The notes under the pieces: generated by a model
What the model was told of the DNA's origin: nothing
Seen by the model: the letters and a program-made list of their open reading frames with translations, nothing else
Databases searched by the model: none
Shown: positions 8,680-16,774 of the stretch, in pieces
How the letters are laid out: each line of letters begins with the position of its first letter
Position numbering within the stretch: position 1 is the first letter of the stretch
Position numbers and translations under genes: made by a program
Assembly: GCA_022842465.1 (NCBI GenBank)
Contig: JALHPN010000032.1
Location: 1-53,543, forward strand
Direction of reading: 5' to 3'
DNA from: Polyangiaceae bacterium
Lineage (GTDB): Bacteria > Myxococcota_A > Polyangia > Polyangiales > Polyangiaceae
Length of the DNA: 53,543 nucleotides

Positions 8680-8823
8680 TCAGGATGTGCCAAGACCGAG
8701 CCTCGGAAGTCCAATTTTCGGCCGAGAAAAGCGCGCCGGCATGCACGGCGGACGTTGACCCTCGTAGGCCTGCTCCCTAGGCTGGAGGACGTCATCGCCG
8801 TCGGACTCGTCCGCGCTGTTCAT
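8680..8823 (-). CDS. Possible small ORF upstream of the PglZ-like gene
   Basis: A 47-codon open frame that begins ATG at 8823 after a good ribosome binding site (AAGGGG, then ATC, then ATG). It ends with TGA two bases before the PglZ-like start. The peptide begins acidic (MNSADESDGDDVLQ) and ends basic (MPARFSRPKIGLPRLGLGTS). This arrangement fits a leader peptide or small partner that is translationally coupled to the downstream gene. It overlaps a candidate small RNA on the other strand, and its coding status is not certain. Confidence 0.35.
   Translation of the reverse strand: MNSADESDGDDVLQPREQAYEGQRPPCMPARFSRPKIGLPRLGLGTS
8755..8783 (+). promoter_or_regulatory. Sigma-70-like promoter for the candidate small RNA
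   Basis: TTGACC at 8755-8760 and TAGGCT at 8778-8783 are separated by exactly 17 bases. The first differs from the TTGACA consensus at one base, and the second keeps the key T, A and final T of a -10 box. Transcription would start near 8790. No plus-strand protein gene follows before the terminator at 8996-9036. Confidence 0.5.
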
Positions 8824-9036
8824 GATCCCCTTATGTGTGTGAACCAGGGAGGCAAATGATCGCTCGGTGTGCACGCCGACCATCTCTCCGGAGCTCTGGA
8901 TCATCGGAAGCCTGAAGCGCGATCCGCGCCGCCCACCTAGCCGACAGGCTAGGGGTTCATGACAATCCGCGGACGGTCTCGACGGTGGTGACGTAGCGGG
9001 CTCCCGCGGCAACGCGGGGGCCCGCGATCTTTTTTT
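8790..9036 (+). ncRNA. Candidate structured small RNA of about 247 nt
   Basis: The interval runs from a predicted start site to a strong factor-independent terminator and contains no convincing plus-strand ORF. Several complementary segments suggest a folded RNA: ATGATCCCC (8822-8830) with GGGGTTCAT (8952-8960, one mismatch), ATGATC (8856-8861) with GATCAT (8899-8904), and a perfect hairpin CCTAGCC-GACA-GGCTAGG at 8936-8953. The last hairpin shares two bases with the first pairing, so the two may be alternatives. I could not match it to 6S RNA, tmRNA, SRP RNA or RNase P RNA. An alternative reading is a long 5' leader with an attenuator for the lipoprotein gene at 9112. Confidence 0.45.
8996..9036 (+). 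terminator. Strong factor-independent terminator
   Basis: A 13-base stem (left arm 8996-9008, right arm 9013-9025, one G-U pair) is closed by the tetraloop GCAA and followed by GATC and seven T residues. It lies on the plus strand where no plus-strand protein gene precedes it, and 75 bases before the lipoprotein start at 9112. Confidence 0.9.
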
Positions 9037-9111
9037 CGCCCCCCCGGCGATCACATCCGAGCGCGGCGCTCTCTACCTCGTCGAAACCCGAGCTTCGGAG
9101 AGGGAGAGACC

Positions 9112-9855
9112 ATGAAGATCCGTGCCATCCTGGGTACTTCTTGCGCTTGTGCCATGCTCGCGCTCGTCGCGTCGGCGGCCGTCGCCTGCAGCGGCGACGA
9201 CGCGGCGACACCGACCGACACGGGGAGCACGGCAGGAGACGGCGGCACGCTCACGCCCGGCACGGGGCCGGGCCCGACCGACGCCGGAGGCGAGGGCGAA
9301 GGCGAGGAGACCCCTGTGACGGAGGAGGGTGACCTCCCCGACATCGATCCCGATGCGGGCGGCTTCGCGTACGACGGCGGCCTCATCGCGGTGCCGGGCT
9401 GCCTCCAGCTGACGCCGGGCCCCTACGCGTCGTCGACGTGCTCGTCGTCGACGAGGCTCATGAGCAACGTCGGGCTCCAGTCCGGCACGTACGTCCTCTC
9501 GTCCGTGACCGTCCTCGGGACGACGGGGTTCTGCGCCGACACCTTCAAGACCCTGGATCACTCGGGCGCGCTCGTCATCGACGCCGCGTCGCCGGCGCAA
9601 GGGACCCTCCGGTTCATGGAACGCTACCGCAGCAAGGCGAACCCCCTCGTCTTCGCCGCGACCACGTGGACCGCGAGCGCCACCACGGGCGGCGGGAGCC
9701 TCACGCTCGCGCTGCCGGGGACGTGCCTGAGCGGCAAGGCGCCGCCGTCCGCCTCGGTCTTCGGCTCTGGCTCGAGCAGCGGGAAGAAGTTCATCGTCCT
9801 CACGCTCCCCTACGGCGCCTCGGGCAAGGCCCGTTACCGCTTCGTCGAGCCCTGA
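9112..9855 (+). CDS. Lipoprotein of unknown function
   Basis: A 247-residue predicted lipoprotein. The signal peptide MKIRAILGTSCACAMLALVA ends in the lipobox AVAC at about residue 26. A 60-residue linker of Gly, Thr, Asp and Glu follows, then a beta-rich domain with four or more cysteines (VPGCLQLTPGPYASSTCSSS, TTGFCADTF, LPGTCLSGK) that may form disulfides. The ATG at 9112 is preceded by the purine run GGAGAGGGAGAGACC, a likely ribosome binding site. A terminator stands between this gene and any upstream promoter, so either it has its own promoter at 9037-9100 or it is attenuated. Confidence 0.65.
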   Translation: MKIRAILGTSCACAMLALVASAAVACSGDDAATPTDTGSTAGDGGTLTPGTGPGPTDAGGEGEGEETPVTEEGDLPDIDPDAGGFAYDGGLIAVPGCLQLTPGPYASSTCSSSTRLMSNVGLQSGTYVLSSVTVLGTTGFCADTFKTLDHSGALVIDAASPAQGTLRFMERYRSKANPLVFAATTWTASATTGGGSLTLALPGTCLSGKAPPSASVFGSGSSSGKKFIVLTLPYGASGKARYRFVEP

Positions 9856-9865
9856 CGCGTGAGGC

Positions 9866-11038
9866 CTAGGGGCAGCCCGGAAGGGCCGTGATCCACGCCG
9901 CGAGGAGCGCCGTCCCCGGCTCGTCGACGACGTGCGAGATGAGCGGCGGCATCTGCTCGTTCGGATTCGGGAAGCCGCCCGGCGCGGTCCGGTTGTGCGA
10001 GAGCACCCAGACGGAGCTGCCCTCGGGCGAGCCCGGAGCGATGCGCTTCAGCGGCAGGCCGCCGTCGGGCGTGGTCTTGCCCGAGTTGATGTCGCAGGTC
10101 GTCGTGAGCGCGTCGAGCTCGGTCGCGCTCGTCGCGCCGCCCGGCCCGAGCTGCGCGGCCGTCAGGCGGAAGAACGTCTGCGTGAAGAACCCCTCCGCCT
10201 TGTCGGACTTCTGGTGGCAGCCCCCGCAGTTCGCGTGGAGCCACGCGATCGCGGGCGCGGCCTTGCCCGTGCCGTCGTCGGGGATGGTGAAGCTCGTCGT
10301 CGCCGGGACGGGGCTGAGGAGGTTCTCGGCCACGAGCGTCGCCAGCGTGAGCCCCTCGGCCCCGGGGAGCCCGAGGCTGACGGCATCGAAGCCGACGATG
10401 GGCTCCGTCTTCCCCTTGTGGCAGCTCAGGCACTGGTTCGCGGCGGGGATCTCGTAGTCGATGCCGCTCGTCGTCGGGACGAGCTCGCCCTTGTCGAGGC
10501 GGTCGGCCTCCGTCTCCGTCGCGTTCCAGCGGTAGCTCGTGTGCTTCCACGTCGCGTCGCCGGTCTTCGCGTACACGCGCGTCTCGATCCGCTTTCCGTC
10601 GAGCGCGAGCTCCTTCCAGAGCTTCGTCCCGACGGGCAGCTTCCAGTCGTCCATGTTCGTCGCGTCGATCGTCGTCCCCGGCGGGAGCGTGATGAAGCGC
10701 GTCTTCGTCGAGCCGTCGCTCCAGAACTGAGCGGCTGGCGTGTACGGCCGCACGCCGGCGGCGAGCGTCTTCTGCGCGACGTCCGCGTAGAGGCCCGCGC
10801 ACGAGAGGTGCCGCGCGAGCCCGTCGGAGGCGAGGTCCGCCTCGCAGCCCCCCGCGTCGGGGGCCGACGAGGTCTCGGCCGCCGCATCGGCGAGCGCCGT
10901 CGTCCCGGCATCGGCGGGTGAGGGCTCGGCGGCGGGCTCGTCGGAGCAGCCGGCGGCGAGCCCCCCGGCAAGGACCCCGGCGCCGAGGAGGGCCGTGGCC
11001 GAGAGGGCGAGGACGCGGCGGAGTCGTGTTTCGCGCAT
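9866..11038 (-). CDS. Cytochrome c-like lipoprotein with two CxxCH haem sites
   Basis: A 390-residue predicted lipoprotein (lipobox AAGC after the hydrophobic stretch LALSATALLGAGVLAGGLAA). Two c-type haem attachment motifs are visible, QCLSCHKGK near the middle and NCGGCHQKS about 80 residues later. A C-terminal stretch with MPPLISHVVDE can supply a methionine ligand. The layout resembles the large family of myxobacterial secreted proteins with the phrase AQFWSDGSTKTRF, whose function is not known to me. It probably carries electrons or binds haem at the outer surface. Start choice: ATG at 11038, with TATCCT eight bases upstream. Confidence 0.7.
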   Translation of the reverse strand: MRETRLRRVLALSATALLGAGVLAGGLAAGCSDEPAAEPSPADAGTTALADAAAETSSAPDAGGCEADLASDGLARHLSCAGLYADVAQKTLAAGVRPYTPAAQFWSDGSTKTRFITLPPGTTIDATNMDDWKLPVGTKLWKELALDGKRIETRVYAKTGDATWKHTSYRWNATETEADRLDKGELVPTTSGIDYEIPAANQCLSCHKGKTEPIVGFDAVSLGLPGAEGLTLATLVAENLLSPVPATTSFTIPDDGTGKAAPAIAWLHANCGGCHQKSDKAEGFFTQTFFRLTAAQLGPGGATSATELDALTTTCDINSGKTTPDGGLPLKRIAPGSPEGSSVWVLSHNRTAPGGFPNPNEQMPPLISHVVDEPGTALLAAWITALPGCP

Positions 11039-11046
11039 CGTCCGAG

Positions 11047-11052
11047 AGGATA
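11047..11052 (-). promoter_or_regulatory. Putative -10 element TATCCT for a leaderless transcript
   Basis: TATCCT lies eight bases before the ATG at 11038, so transcription would begin at or next to the start codon. No -35 box is apparent 16-18 bases further upstream. Confidence 0.4.
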
Positions 11053-11094
11053 CCCCAGACGATGGCGTGACGTCTTGATAGGGTGACCGCCCTC

Positions 11095-11670
11095 ATGGAT
11101 CCGTCCCGCGAGCCTCCGCCCCGTGTAGGCATCATCATGGGCTCCGTCTCCGACTGGGAGACGATGGCCCACGCGGCCGAGATGCTCGAACGCCTCGGTG
11201 TGCCCCACGAGGTGCGCGTCGTATCCGCGCATCGCACCCCCGACCTCCTCTTCGACTACGTGTCGAAGGCGGAGTCTCGCGGGCTCGAGGTGATCGTCGC
11301 GGGGGCCGGGGGCGCGGCCCATCTGCCCGGGATGGCAGCGTCGAAGACGCTCCTGCCCGTGCTCGGCGTGCCGGTCGAGTCGAAGGCGCTGCGCGGCATG
11401 GACTCGCTCCTCTCGATCGTGCAGATGCCGGCGGGGGTCCCGGTGGCGACCTTCGCGATCGGTCGGGCGGGCGCCGTCAACGCGGCCCTCTTCGCCGCGC
11501 AGATCCTCGCCCGCAAGGACGCGTCGATCGCCTCCGCGCTCGTGCGCCACCGCGAGGAGCAGACGCAGAAGGTGCTCGATCAGCCCGATCCGCGGTCGCC
11601 GCCCGCCGACAAGGAGTCGGCGCCCGGATCGGTCACGACGCCGGAGTCGCAACGGCGAGGCGGGGCGTGA
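11095..11670 (+). CDS. purE: N5-carboxyaminoimidazole ribonucleotide mutase PurE
   Basis: PurE (class I) converts N5-CAIR to CAIR in purine biosynthesis. The family signature is complete: [13 protein letters not shown] near the N-terminus, [13 protein letters not shown] with the catalytic His, the [14 protein letters not shown] loop, then [20 protein letters not shown] and [15 protein letters not shown]. The core ends near residue 160, and about 30 polar residues follow that are not part of the family core. I chose the ATG at 11095; a GTG at 11083 is also in frame. Its TGA overlaps the GTG start of purK, so the two successive steps of the pathway are coupled. Confidence 0.96.
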   Translation: MDPSREPPPRVGIIMGSVSDWETMAHAAEMLERLGVPHEVRVVSAHRTPDLLFDYVSKAESRGLEVIVAGAGGAAHLPGMAASKTLLPVLGVPVESKALRGMDSLLSIVQMPAGVPVATFAIGRAGAVNAALFAAQILARKDASIASALVRHREEQTQKVLDQPDPRSPPADKESAPGSVTTPESQRRGGA

Positions 11671-12773
11671 CCGTCGGCGTGCTCGGGGGCGGCCAGCTCG
11701 GTCGCATGCTCGCGCTCGCGGGTTACACGCTCGGGCAGCGCTTCGTCTTCCTCGAGCCCGCGAAGGATCCGTGCGCGGGTCACGTCGGCGAGGTGCGGGT
11801 CGGCGCGTACGACGACGAGGAGCGGCTCCAGGAGCTCGCGAGGAAGAGCGTCGTCGTCACGTACGAGTTCGAGAACGTCCCCGTCGCGTCGGCGCGCTTC
11901 CTGAACGAGCTCGTCCCGGTCTTCCCTCCGCCGCGCGCGCTCGAGGTCAGCCAGGATCGCCTCGTCGAGAAGGAGTTCTTCCGCTCCCTCGGGATCCCGG
12001 TGCCCGCGTTCGCGCCCGTGTCGTCGCGGGCCGATCTCGAAGCCGCCGCGAGCGCGCTCGGGCTGCCGCTCGTCGTCAAGACTCGCCGCTTCGGCTACGA
12101 CGGCAAGGGCCAGTGGGTGCTCCGCGCGCCCGGCGACGTGGCGCGCGCGTGGGATGCGCTCGAGGCGGCGTCCCTCGTCGTCGAGGCGCTCGTGCCCTTC
12201 GATCGCGAGCTCTCCATCCTCGGCGTGCGCGGGAAGAACGGCGAGACGCGCTTCTACCCGCTCGTCGAGAACGTGCACCGGGACGGCATCCTCCGCACGA
12301 GCACGCCGAAGAGCGCGGCGTGGACGCCCGAGCTCCAGGCGCGCGCGGAGGGCTGGGCGAAGCGGGTGCTCGACGAGCTCGACTACGTCGGCGTGCTCGC
12401 GATCGAGCTCTTCATGGTCGGCGAAGAGCTCCTCGTCAACGAGATGGCGCCGCGCGTCCACAACTCGGGGCACTGGACGATCGAGGGCGCGGAGACGAGC
12501 CAGTTCGAGAACCACATCCGCGCCGTCGTCGGGCTTCCGCTCGGCTCGACCCGGATGGTCGGCGTCTCCGCGATGCTCAACGTCATCGGGCGCATGCCCT
12601 CGCGCGAGGCGGTGCTCGCCGTCGACGGCGCCCACCTCCACGCCTACGGCAAGGAGGGCGCGCCCGGTCGGAAGATCGGCCACGTCACCGTGCGCGCGGA
12701 GACCCTCGCCGAGCTCGAGGCGAAGGTCGGGCAGCTCGCGCCGATCCTCGATCCGATCGAGCCCCAGCTCTGA
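11667..12773 (+). CDS. purK: N5-carboxyaminoimidazole ribonucleotide synthetase PurK
   Basis: PurK makes N5-CAIR from AIR, bicarbonate and ATP, the substrate of PurE. The 368-residue protein has the expected ATP-grasp order: [20 protein letters not shown], then the Asp/Glu-rich [20 protein letters not shown], the ATP-lid region [30 protein letters not shown], and the active-site sequence [17 protein letters not shown] followed by [10 protein letters not shown]. Length is normal for the family. Start is the GTG overlapping the purE stop (GTGA). Confidence 0.97.
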   Translation: MTVGVLGGGQLGRMLALAGYTLGQRFVFLEPAKDPCAGHVGEVRVGAYDDEERLQELARKSVVVTYEFENVPVASARFLNELVPVFPPPRALEVSQDRLVEKEFFRSLGIPVPAFAPVSSRADLEAAASALGLPLVVKTRRFGYDGKGQWVLRAPGDVARAWDALEAASLVVEALVPFDRELSILGVRGKNGETRFYPLVENVHRDGILRTSTPKSAAWTPELQARAEGWAKRVLDELDYVGVLAIELFMVGEELLVNEMAPRVHNSGHWTIEGAETSQFENHIRAVVGLPLGSTRMVGVSAMLNVIGRMPSREAVLAVDGAHLHAYGKEGAPGRKIGHVTVRAETLAELEAKVGQLAPILDPIEPQL

Positions 12774-12812
12774 CCTCGTCACACTAGGCTCGCCTCGCGC
12801 GACGAGGGCATC

Positions 12813-13901
12813 GTGCTCTCTCGCGTCGTCCTCGCCGCCGTCGTCCTCGGCTCGTCTCTCGCGTGCTCGTCGGCGAGCCCGCACGACAGGTACGAGGCCG
12901 CCGAGCCTCCGCGGACCTCGGACGTCCGCCACGCGGTCGCGCTCACGCGCGAGCCCGCGTCGCTCTTCCGGCTCGGAGACGAGGTCGTGCTGGCCCGAGC
13001 GGGGAAGATCGAGCGCGTGACGCCGCGCGGCGACGTCGAGCCGCTGGCGATCGAAGGCATGCCCGAGCCCGCGCGTGTCATGTCGCGCGTCGGGCACGAG
13101 GTGACGTCCGGGGCGACGACGGCTCTCCTCGGGGAGTCCCTCGCCTCGCTCTGGGTCGGCTGGTCCACGTACTCCGTGTTCGGGAACACGACGATCCTCG
13201 GGATCGAGGGCGGCAGGGCGCGGTGCGTCGGCATGTGCGGACAGGACGAGCGCGACCCGGAGCCGTGGTCGGACCGACCGCCGGAGGAGTACGAAGGCTC
13301 GGGCGGCGAGCTGCGATCGTGGGGAGGCCGGGGCCACCTCTTCGTCGTCACGAACCTCGTCTCGGGGGAGAACGACAGGTGGATCGCGCTCCCGGATCCG
13401 ATCCCGCGTGATCGCGCCGAGGCCGTCGCGCAGAGGATCGAGGTCGGCTCCTCCGGCGTCGCCTTCGAGCTCGCCGACGGAACGATCGTGCACGTCGACC
13501 AGGAGCGGGCCATGTGCCTGTCGCGCGGTGTACGGACCGCGATGCCGCTCACGAAGGCGGGTGACGCCCTCCCGTGGCGAGACAGCGTCGCGGCGCTCGG
13601 ATGTCGCGACGTCGCGATCCTCACCGCGCCCGGGGAGCTGTGGCGCGAGCGCGACGGCGTCGCGACGCGCATCCCCGCGCCGCTCGCGGCGGAGCACCTC
13701 CGCGTCGCCGACGACGGCTCCCTCTGGGTGACGGGCAACCGCCAAGAGGCGCACCGCGACGACGGAGGCGCGTGGCGTCCGGTGCGATGGACCGCGCCGC
13801 CCGACGCCCACGACGCCGTCGTCGCGATCACGCGCGAGGCGCTCTTCGTCCGCCGCTCGCTCGGCTCGGACCAAGAGACGATCCTCCGCGTGCCGCTCTG
13901 A
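12813..13901 (+). CDS. Lipoprotein of unknown function, propeller-like
   Basis: A 362-residue predicted lipoprotein with signal peptide MLSRVVLAAVVLGSSLACSS, where LAC is the lipobox. Short repeated beta units such as LFRLGDEVVLARAGKIERVT, LWREDGVATRIPAP-like segments and SLWVTGNRQEA hint at a propeller fold, but I do not recognise a family. A Cys pair in RCVGMCGQDE could form a disulfide. The GTG at 12813 is the only start that keeps the signal peptide. TAGGCT at 12785-12790 is a possible -10 box, giving a leader of about 16 bases that contains GAGGG. It follows purK by 39 bases. Confidence 0.6.
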   Translation: MLSRVVLAAVVLGSSLACSSASPHDRYEAAEPPRTSDVRHAVALTREPASLFRLGDEVVLARAGKIERVTPRGDVEPLAIEGMPEPARVMSRVGHEVTSGATTALLGESLASLWVGWSTYSVFGNTTILGIEGGRARCVGMCGQDERDPEPWSDRPPEEYEGSGGELRSWGGRGHLFVVTNLVSGENDRWIALPDPIPRDRAEAVAQRIEVGSSGVAFELADGTIVHVDQERAMCLSRGVRTAMPLTKAGDALPWRDSVAALGCRDVAILTAPGELWRERDGVATRIPAPLAAEHLRVADDGSLWVTGNRQEAHRDDGGAWRPVRWTAPPDAHDAVVAITREALFVRRSLGSDQETILRVPL

Positions 13902-14384
13902 TCCGACTCCGGGAGGACCTCTTCTGTCGCCTCTCCGTGGTCCCGATCGTGATGCTCCCCTCCGCGAGCGACCAGGCGACGCGGCGCGGCCCTCGGGCAC
14001 TCCGCGGCCGTGCGCGGGGCGAGCTCGATTCACGACGCCGCCGTCGCGCGGCTCGGCTCGCAGCCCTGGCCCGGCAACGCGCGCCCGCTCCAGAACTCCG
14101 TCGAGCGCGCAGTGGTCCTCGCCGCCGACGCGGCCGACGTGACCCTCGCCGACGTCGAGCGCGAGCTCGGTCGAGCGACGCCCGGCGCGACGAGGCCCGC
14201 GCCCCCCCCAACGCAGCATCCTCGACGCCCAGCGGAAGGACATCGAGAAGGACGCGCTCCTCCGCGCGCTCGCGCACGCGAAGAAGAACCGTACGAAGGC
14301 CGCGCGCCTCCTCCCGTGAGCCGACGTGCGCTAGACGACAAGCTCGCCGAGCCACGCGCTCGCCTAGGAGCGGGTAGCGCGTAG
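13902..14384 (+). pseudogene. Remnant of a sigma-54-dependent (NtrC-type, Fis-family) activator
   Basis: Pieces of an NtrC-type regulator are found in order but in different reading frames. The first is LREDLFCRLSVVPIV at about 13907-13950, matching the AAA+ segment LREDLFYRLNVVPI. After a shift comes QPWPGNARPLQNSVERAVVL (about 14060-14120), the WPGNVRELxN motif. After a second shift comes DIEKDALLRALAHAKKNRTK (about 14239-14300), the start of the Fis helix-turn-helix, and after a third SRRALDDKLAE (about 14320-14352), the recognition helix. The Walker A, GAFTGA and receiver parts are absent, so only the last third of the gene survives. It has no intact frame and cannot make a working activator. 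Confidence 0.75.
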
Positions 14385-14471
14385 GGGTTCAAGCCGACGG
14401 GAGGCGGCGCCCACGAAGTCGAAGGCGCGCGCCGAGTGCTCTGTCGAGCCCGACCTTCTTCGCGCGTGCCC

Positions 14472-15758
14472 TCAGCGCTCGCGCGGGAGGACGCGGGCGT
14501 TCACGTGGGCGACGACAGCCGCGCTCTCGTGGATGGTCCGCCTGTGGATGGACGGCGTCGTGCCCTTGTAGCTGAACATGTGGACGTTCACGCCGGCGTC
14601 TGGCCGCGGGAGCTGGGCGACGTCGGCGTCGGGGACCCAGCGTGGGTCCGGCTGGAAGGCGCCGGGCACCACGCTCATTTCTTCCGCGAAGTGCCTCGCG
14701 CCGACGAGCTGGCGGACCGGGTCGACGGCGTGGCAGCTGGCGCAGTCGATGGTGTTCGGCGTGTGGACGCCCGGGTCCTCGATGCGAAGCATCGCGGCGA
14801 ACGATGCGCGGCGGCCGGCCTGTCCGGCCGCGCGCGCCGTCATCCGGTTACCCAGCGACTGCATGTTGTCGGCCGCGGGTGCACGCGACGCAGGGACGAA
14901 CGCGGGGTCGCCGTCGAGCTCTCCGGGCGTGAAGCCCGCGAAGAACGCGACGTGCGTATCGTCACCGGCGGGCAACGTGGGGATGACGAGCGGCGTGTCC
15001 GCGGCGACGTCGAAGCCCGAGAAGTTCCACGTAGTGTCGAGCCCGCTCGGCGCGAACTGCGTGAGCTGCACCAGGTTCGACGGGCCCGCGAGCGACGCCA
15101 CGAGGCGGTTGACCTCCTCCACGACTCCGAGATCGAGGTCGCCGCTCGTCGTCGTCAGGAGAGGGTGGGGCGCGAGCGCGCCGAGCCGCCGGTCGCCGGC
15201 TATCCGCACGCGGAGCTCGATCATCGTTTGCACCGCGCGCGCGAGCTCGTCGCGCGTGAGCGCGTAGAACGCGTGGACCGCGTCGTCGGCCGCCTTCGCC
15301 CGGTTGCCATCGAAGGTGAGCGTCTGGAAGACCAGGCGCATCTGGTTCTTGCACGCGGCTTCGTCGATCTCGCGAAGCGCGCGCGTCTCGGCGAAGCAGG
15401 GGTCGAAGCGGACGGCGACCAGCTTGAGCCCGGCCAGGGAAGGCGCAGCCGGTGTGCCCCCGATCTGCAGCGTCCCGGGCGCGCCGAACGCGCGCGCGTA
15501 GATCGCCTCGCCGAGCAGCGCGCCTCCGCGTCCCGGCGACGCGGGCGCGAGATAGCCACGATCGAATGCCGCGCGCGATCGGGCGAGGGGCAGGAGGAGC
15601 GAGACGTCGTTCACCTGCGCGAGGTCGGGGCGGAGATCCGGCGCCTGCGTCTGGGCGGCTCCGGCGATGTCGTGCTCCGCGCCGGGCGTCGCGGAGCACG
15701 CCCCTGCGGTCGCTACCGCGACCACCGCGCCGACTAGCTTGAGGCTAGCGAGGCGCAT
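14472..15758 (-). CDS. Lipoprotein with a single CxxCH motif
   Basis: A 428-residue predicted lipoprotein, third gene of a minus-strand operon. The signal peptide MRLASLKLVGAVVAVATAGA ends in the lipobox AGAC. Most of the sequence has no features that I recognise. One c-type haem motif, TIDCASCHAVDPV, lies near the C-terminus, with several His and Met residues after it that could act as the distal ligand. The ATG at 15758 is four bases after the stop of the upstream gene. Its partners are two small secreted paralogues, so it may work with them in the periplasm or outer membrane. Confidence 0.65.
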   Translation of the reverse strand: MRLASLKLVGAVVAVATAGACSATPGAEHDIAGAAQTQAPDLRPDLAQVNDVSLLLPLARSRAAFDRGYLAPASPGRGGALLGEAIYARAFGAPGTLQIGGTPAAPSLAGLKLVAVRFDPCFAETRALREIDEAACKNQMRLVFQTLTFDGNRAKAADDAVHAFYALTRDELARAVQTMIELRVRIAGDRRLGALAPHPLLTTTSGDLDLGVVEEVNRLVASLAGPSNLVQLTQFAPSGLDTTWNFSGFDVAADTPLVIPTLPAGDDTHVAFFAGFTPGELDGDPAFVPASRAPAADNMQSLGNRMTARAAGQAGRRASFAAMLRIEDPGVHTPNTIDCASCHAVDPVRQLVGARHFAEEMSVVPGAFQPDPRWVPDADVAQLPRPDAGVNVHMFSYKGTTPSIHRRTIHESAAVVAHVNARVLPRER

Positions 15759-15762
15759 CGCG

Positions 15763-16299
15763 TCACTCCGGCACGGTGAGCATGCTGTCGAGCGGGAGGA
15801 CCGCGACGGTGTATGGACCGTCGCTCACGTGGCGCCGCGTGCTGGGGTTCGTGAGGTTGTGCTGCGAGGTCGTGATGACCTTGTACGTGGCGCCCGCCTC
15901 GACCTCGAGGATGACCTCGCAGAGGTTCGTCCGCGTGTTGCCCACACTCGCCGTGTTGTGTAGCCACGGCTTCTTGCCCGTAGGGTCCTCGTGCTCGATG
16001 CGGAGGTACGACCAGATCTTCGGGTGGTCGACCGGTCCCTTCATGACGAAGCGCACGTAGCCGGTCTCTTTCGCCGCGAAGTGATAGGCATGCCAGCCTT
16101 CGGTGGGCGCGAGCACGTTGTCGTGCCAGCGGCCGGGAGCCAGCGTCACGCCGGTGTCCGTCGGGCGTCCGATGTTGTCGAGGCGCGCCGTGATGGCGTC
16201 TTCGCCATCGTCGACGTCCTCCTCTCCTGCAGGTGCAGCGCAGGCGGTCAACGACGGAGCGAGAGTCAACGCGGCGAGTAGCAGTCTTGCGCGGAGCAC
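15763..16299 (-). CDS. Secreted lipoprotein, paralogue of the adjacent upstream gene
   Basis: A 178-residue predicted lipoprotein (lipobox LTAC within MLRARLLLAALTLAPSLTAC). After an acidic linker the domain has the order PGRWHDNVLAP, GWHAYHFAAKETGYVRFVMK, SYLRIEHED, then VEAGATYKVITTSQHNL and SDGPYTVAVLPLD. This matches the neighbour at 16304-16774 motif by motif, so the pair arose by tandem duplication. The pattern (a turn, a strand with VRFVM, a strand ending in GPYTV) resembles pre-peptidase-like beta-sandwich domains, but I cannot assign a function. It lies between the paralogue and the haem lipoprotein with 4-base spacers. Confidence 0.65.
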   Translation of the reverse strand: MLRARLLLAALTLAPSLTACAAPAGEEDVDDGEDAITARLDNIGRPTDTGVTLAPGRWHDNVLAPTEGWHAYHFAAKETGYVRFVMKGPVDHPKIWSYLRIEHEDPTGKKPWLHNTASVGNTRTNLCEVILEVEAGATYKVITTSQHNLTNPSTRRHVSDGPYTVAVLPLDSMLTVPE

Positions 16300-16303
16300 G
16301 ACG

Positions 16304-16774
16304 TCACTCTTTCACGGTGAGCGTGTAGTCGGCGTTGACGCGGCGGCCGCCCTCTAGGTGCTGCCCGAGCGTGGCGATCACCGTGAACTTCTCCCCGGGC
16401 CGCACGCGGAACACGAGCTCGGCCGTCGCCGAGGCGCCGTTTCGATATCCGTTGCTCGACCACGCCTCGGCGTGACGCTCGGTGTTGGATTGACTGAGCA
16501 CGCGAAGGTACGGGCGCCGTGCGGTGCCGCCGCTCGCGCTCGTGGTCGTCATGACGACTCGGACGAGTCCCTCTTTCGAGGCCGTGTACACGTGGGCGGG
16601 GAAGCCGACGCGGGGGGTGATGGTCCCCGCCAAGGACGACCCGCCGTTCAACGGCTTGTCGGTCAAGACGGTGGGATTGTCCAGGTTCTCGGCCGCGGCC
16701 GCCCCGAGCGCCCAAGAAACACCGACGGCGACAGCCGCGACCGCACACCCATGACGCCACCACGTCCAGCGCAT
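16304..16774 (-). CDS. Secreted beta-sandwich-like protein, first gene of operon
   Basis: A 156-residue exported protein. The start at 16774 gives MRWTWWRHGCAVAAVAVGVS and then WALGAAAAEN, a classic Sec signal with cleavage near AAA-AE and no lipobox. The mature part repeats the motif order of the downstream paralogue: AGTITPRVGFPAHVYTA, SKEGLVRVVMT, YLRVLSQSN, ELVFRVRPGEKFTVIATLGQ and NADYTLTVKE. Unlike the paralogue it lacks a lipid anchor, so one copy is likely soluble and the other tethered. An upstream in-frame ATG at 16906 would bury the signal peptide and was not used. A repeat shared with another secreted-protein gene lies 129-169 bases upstream. Confidence 0.65.
   Translation of the reverse strand: MRWTWWRHGCAVAAVAVGVSWALGAAAAENLDNPTVLTDKPLNGGSSLAGTITPRVGFPAHVYTASKEGLVRVVMTTTSASGGTARRPYLRVLSQSNTERHAEAWSSNGYRNGASATAELVFRVRPGEKFTVIATLGQHLEGGRRVNADYTLTVKE

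Noticed and set aside
6851..8758. 635-codon plus-strand open frame opposite the PglZ-like gene
   Set aside because: Composition is Arg-rich and repetitive, typical of an antisense shadow. The minus frame has recognisable motifs.
8945..8972. T-arm-like sequence GGGGTTCATGACAATCC suggesting a tRNA
   Set aside because: The T-loop pattern is not TTCRANTC-like, and no acceptor stem, D arm or anticodon arm fits around it.
11580..14243. Very long minus-strand open frame (887 codons) covering purE, purK and the next gene
   Set aside because: High-GC sequence leaves few stop codons. The translated frame is Arg/Asp/Leu-rich with no domain motifs, while the opposite strand has clear PurE and PurK signatures.
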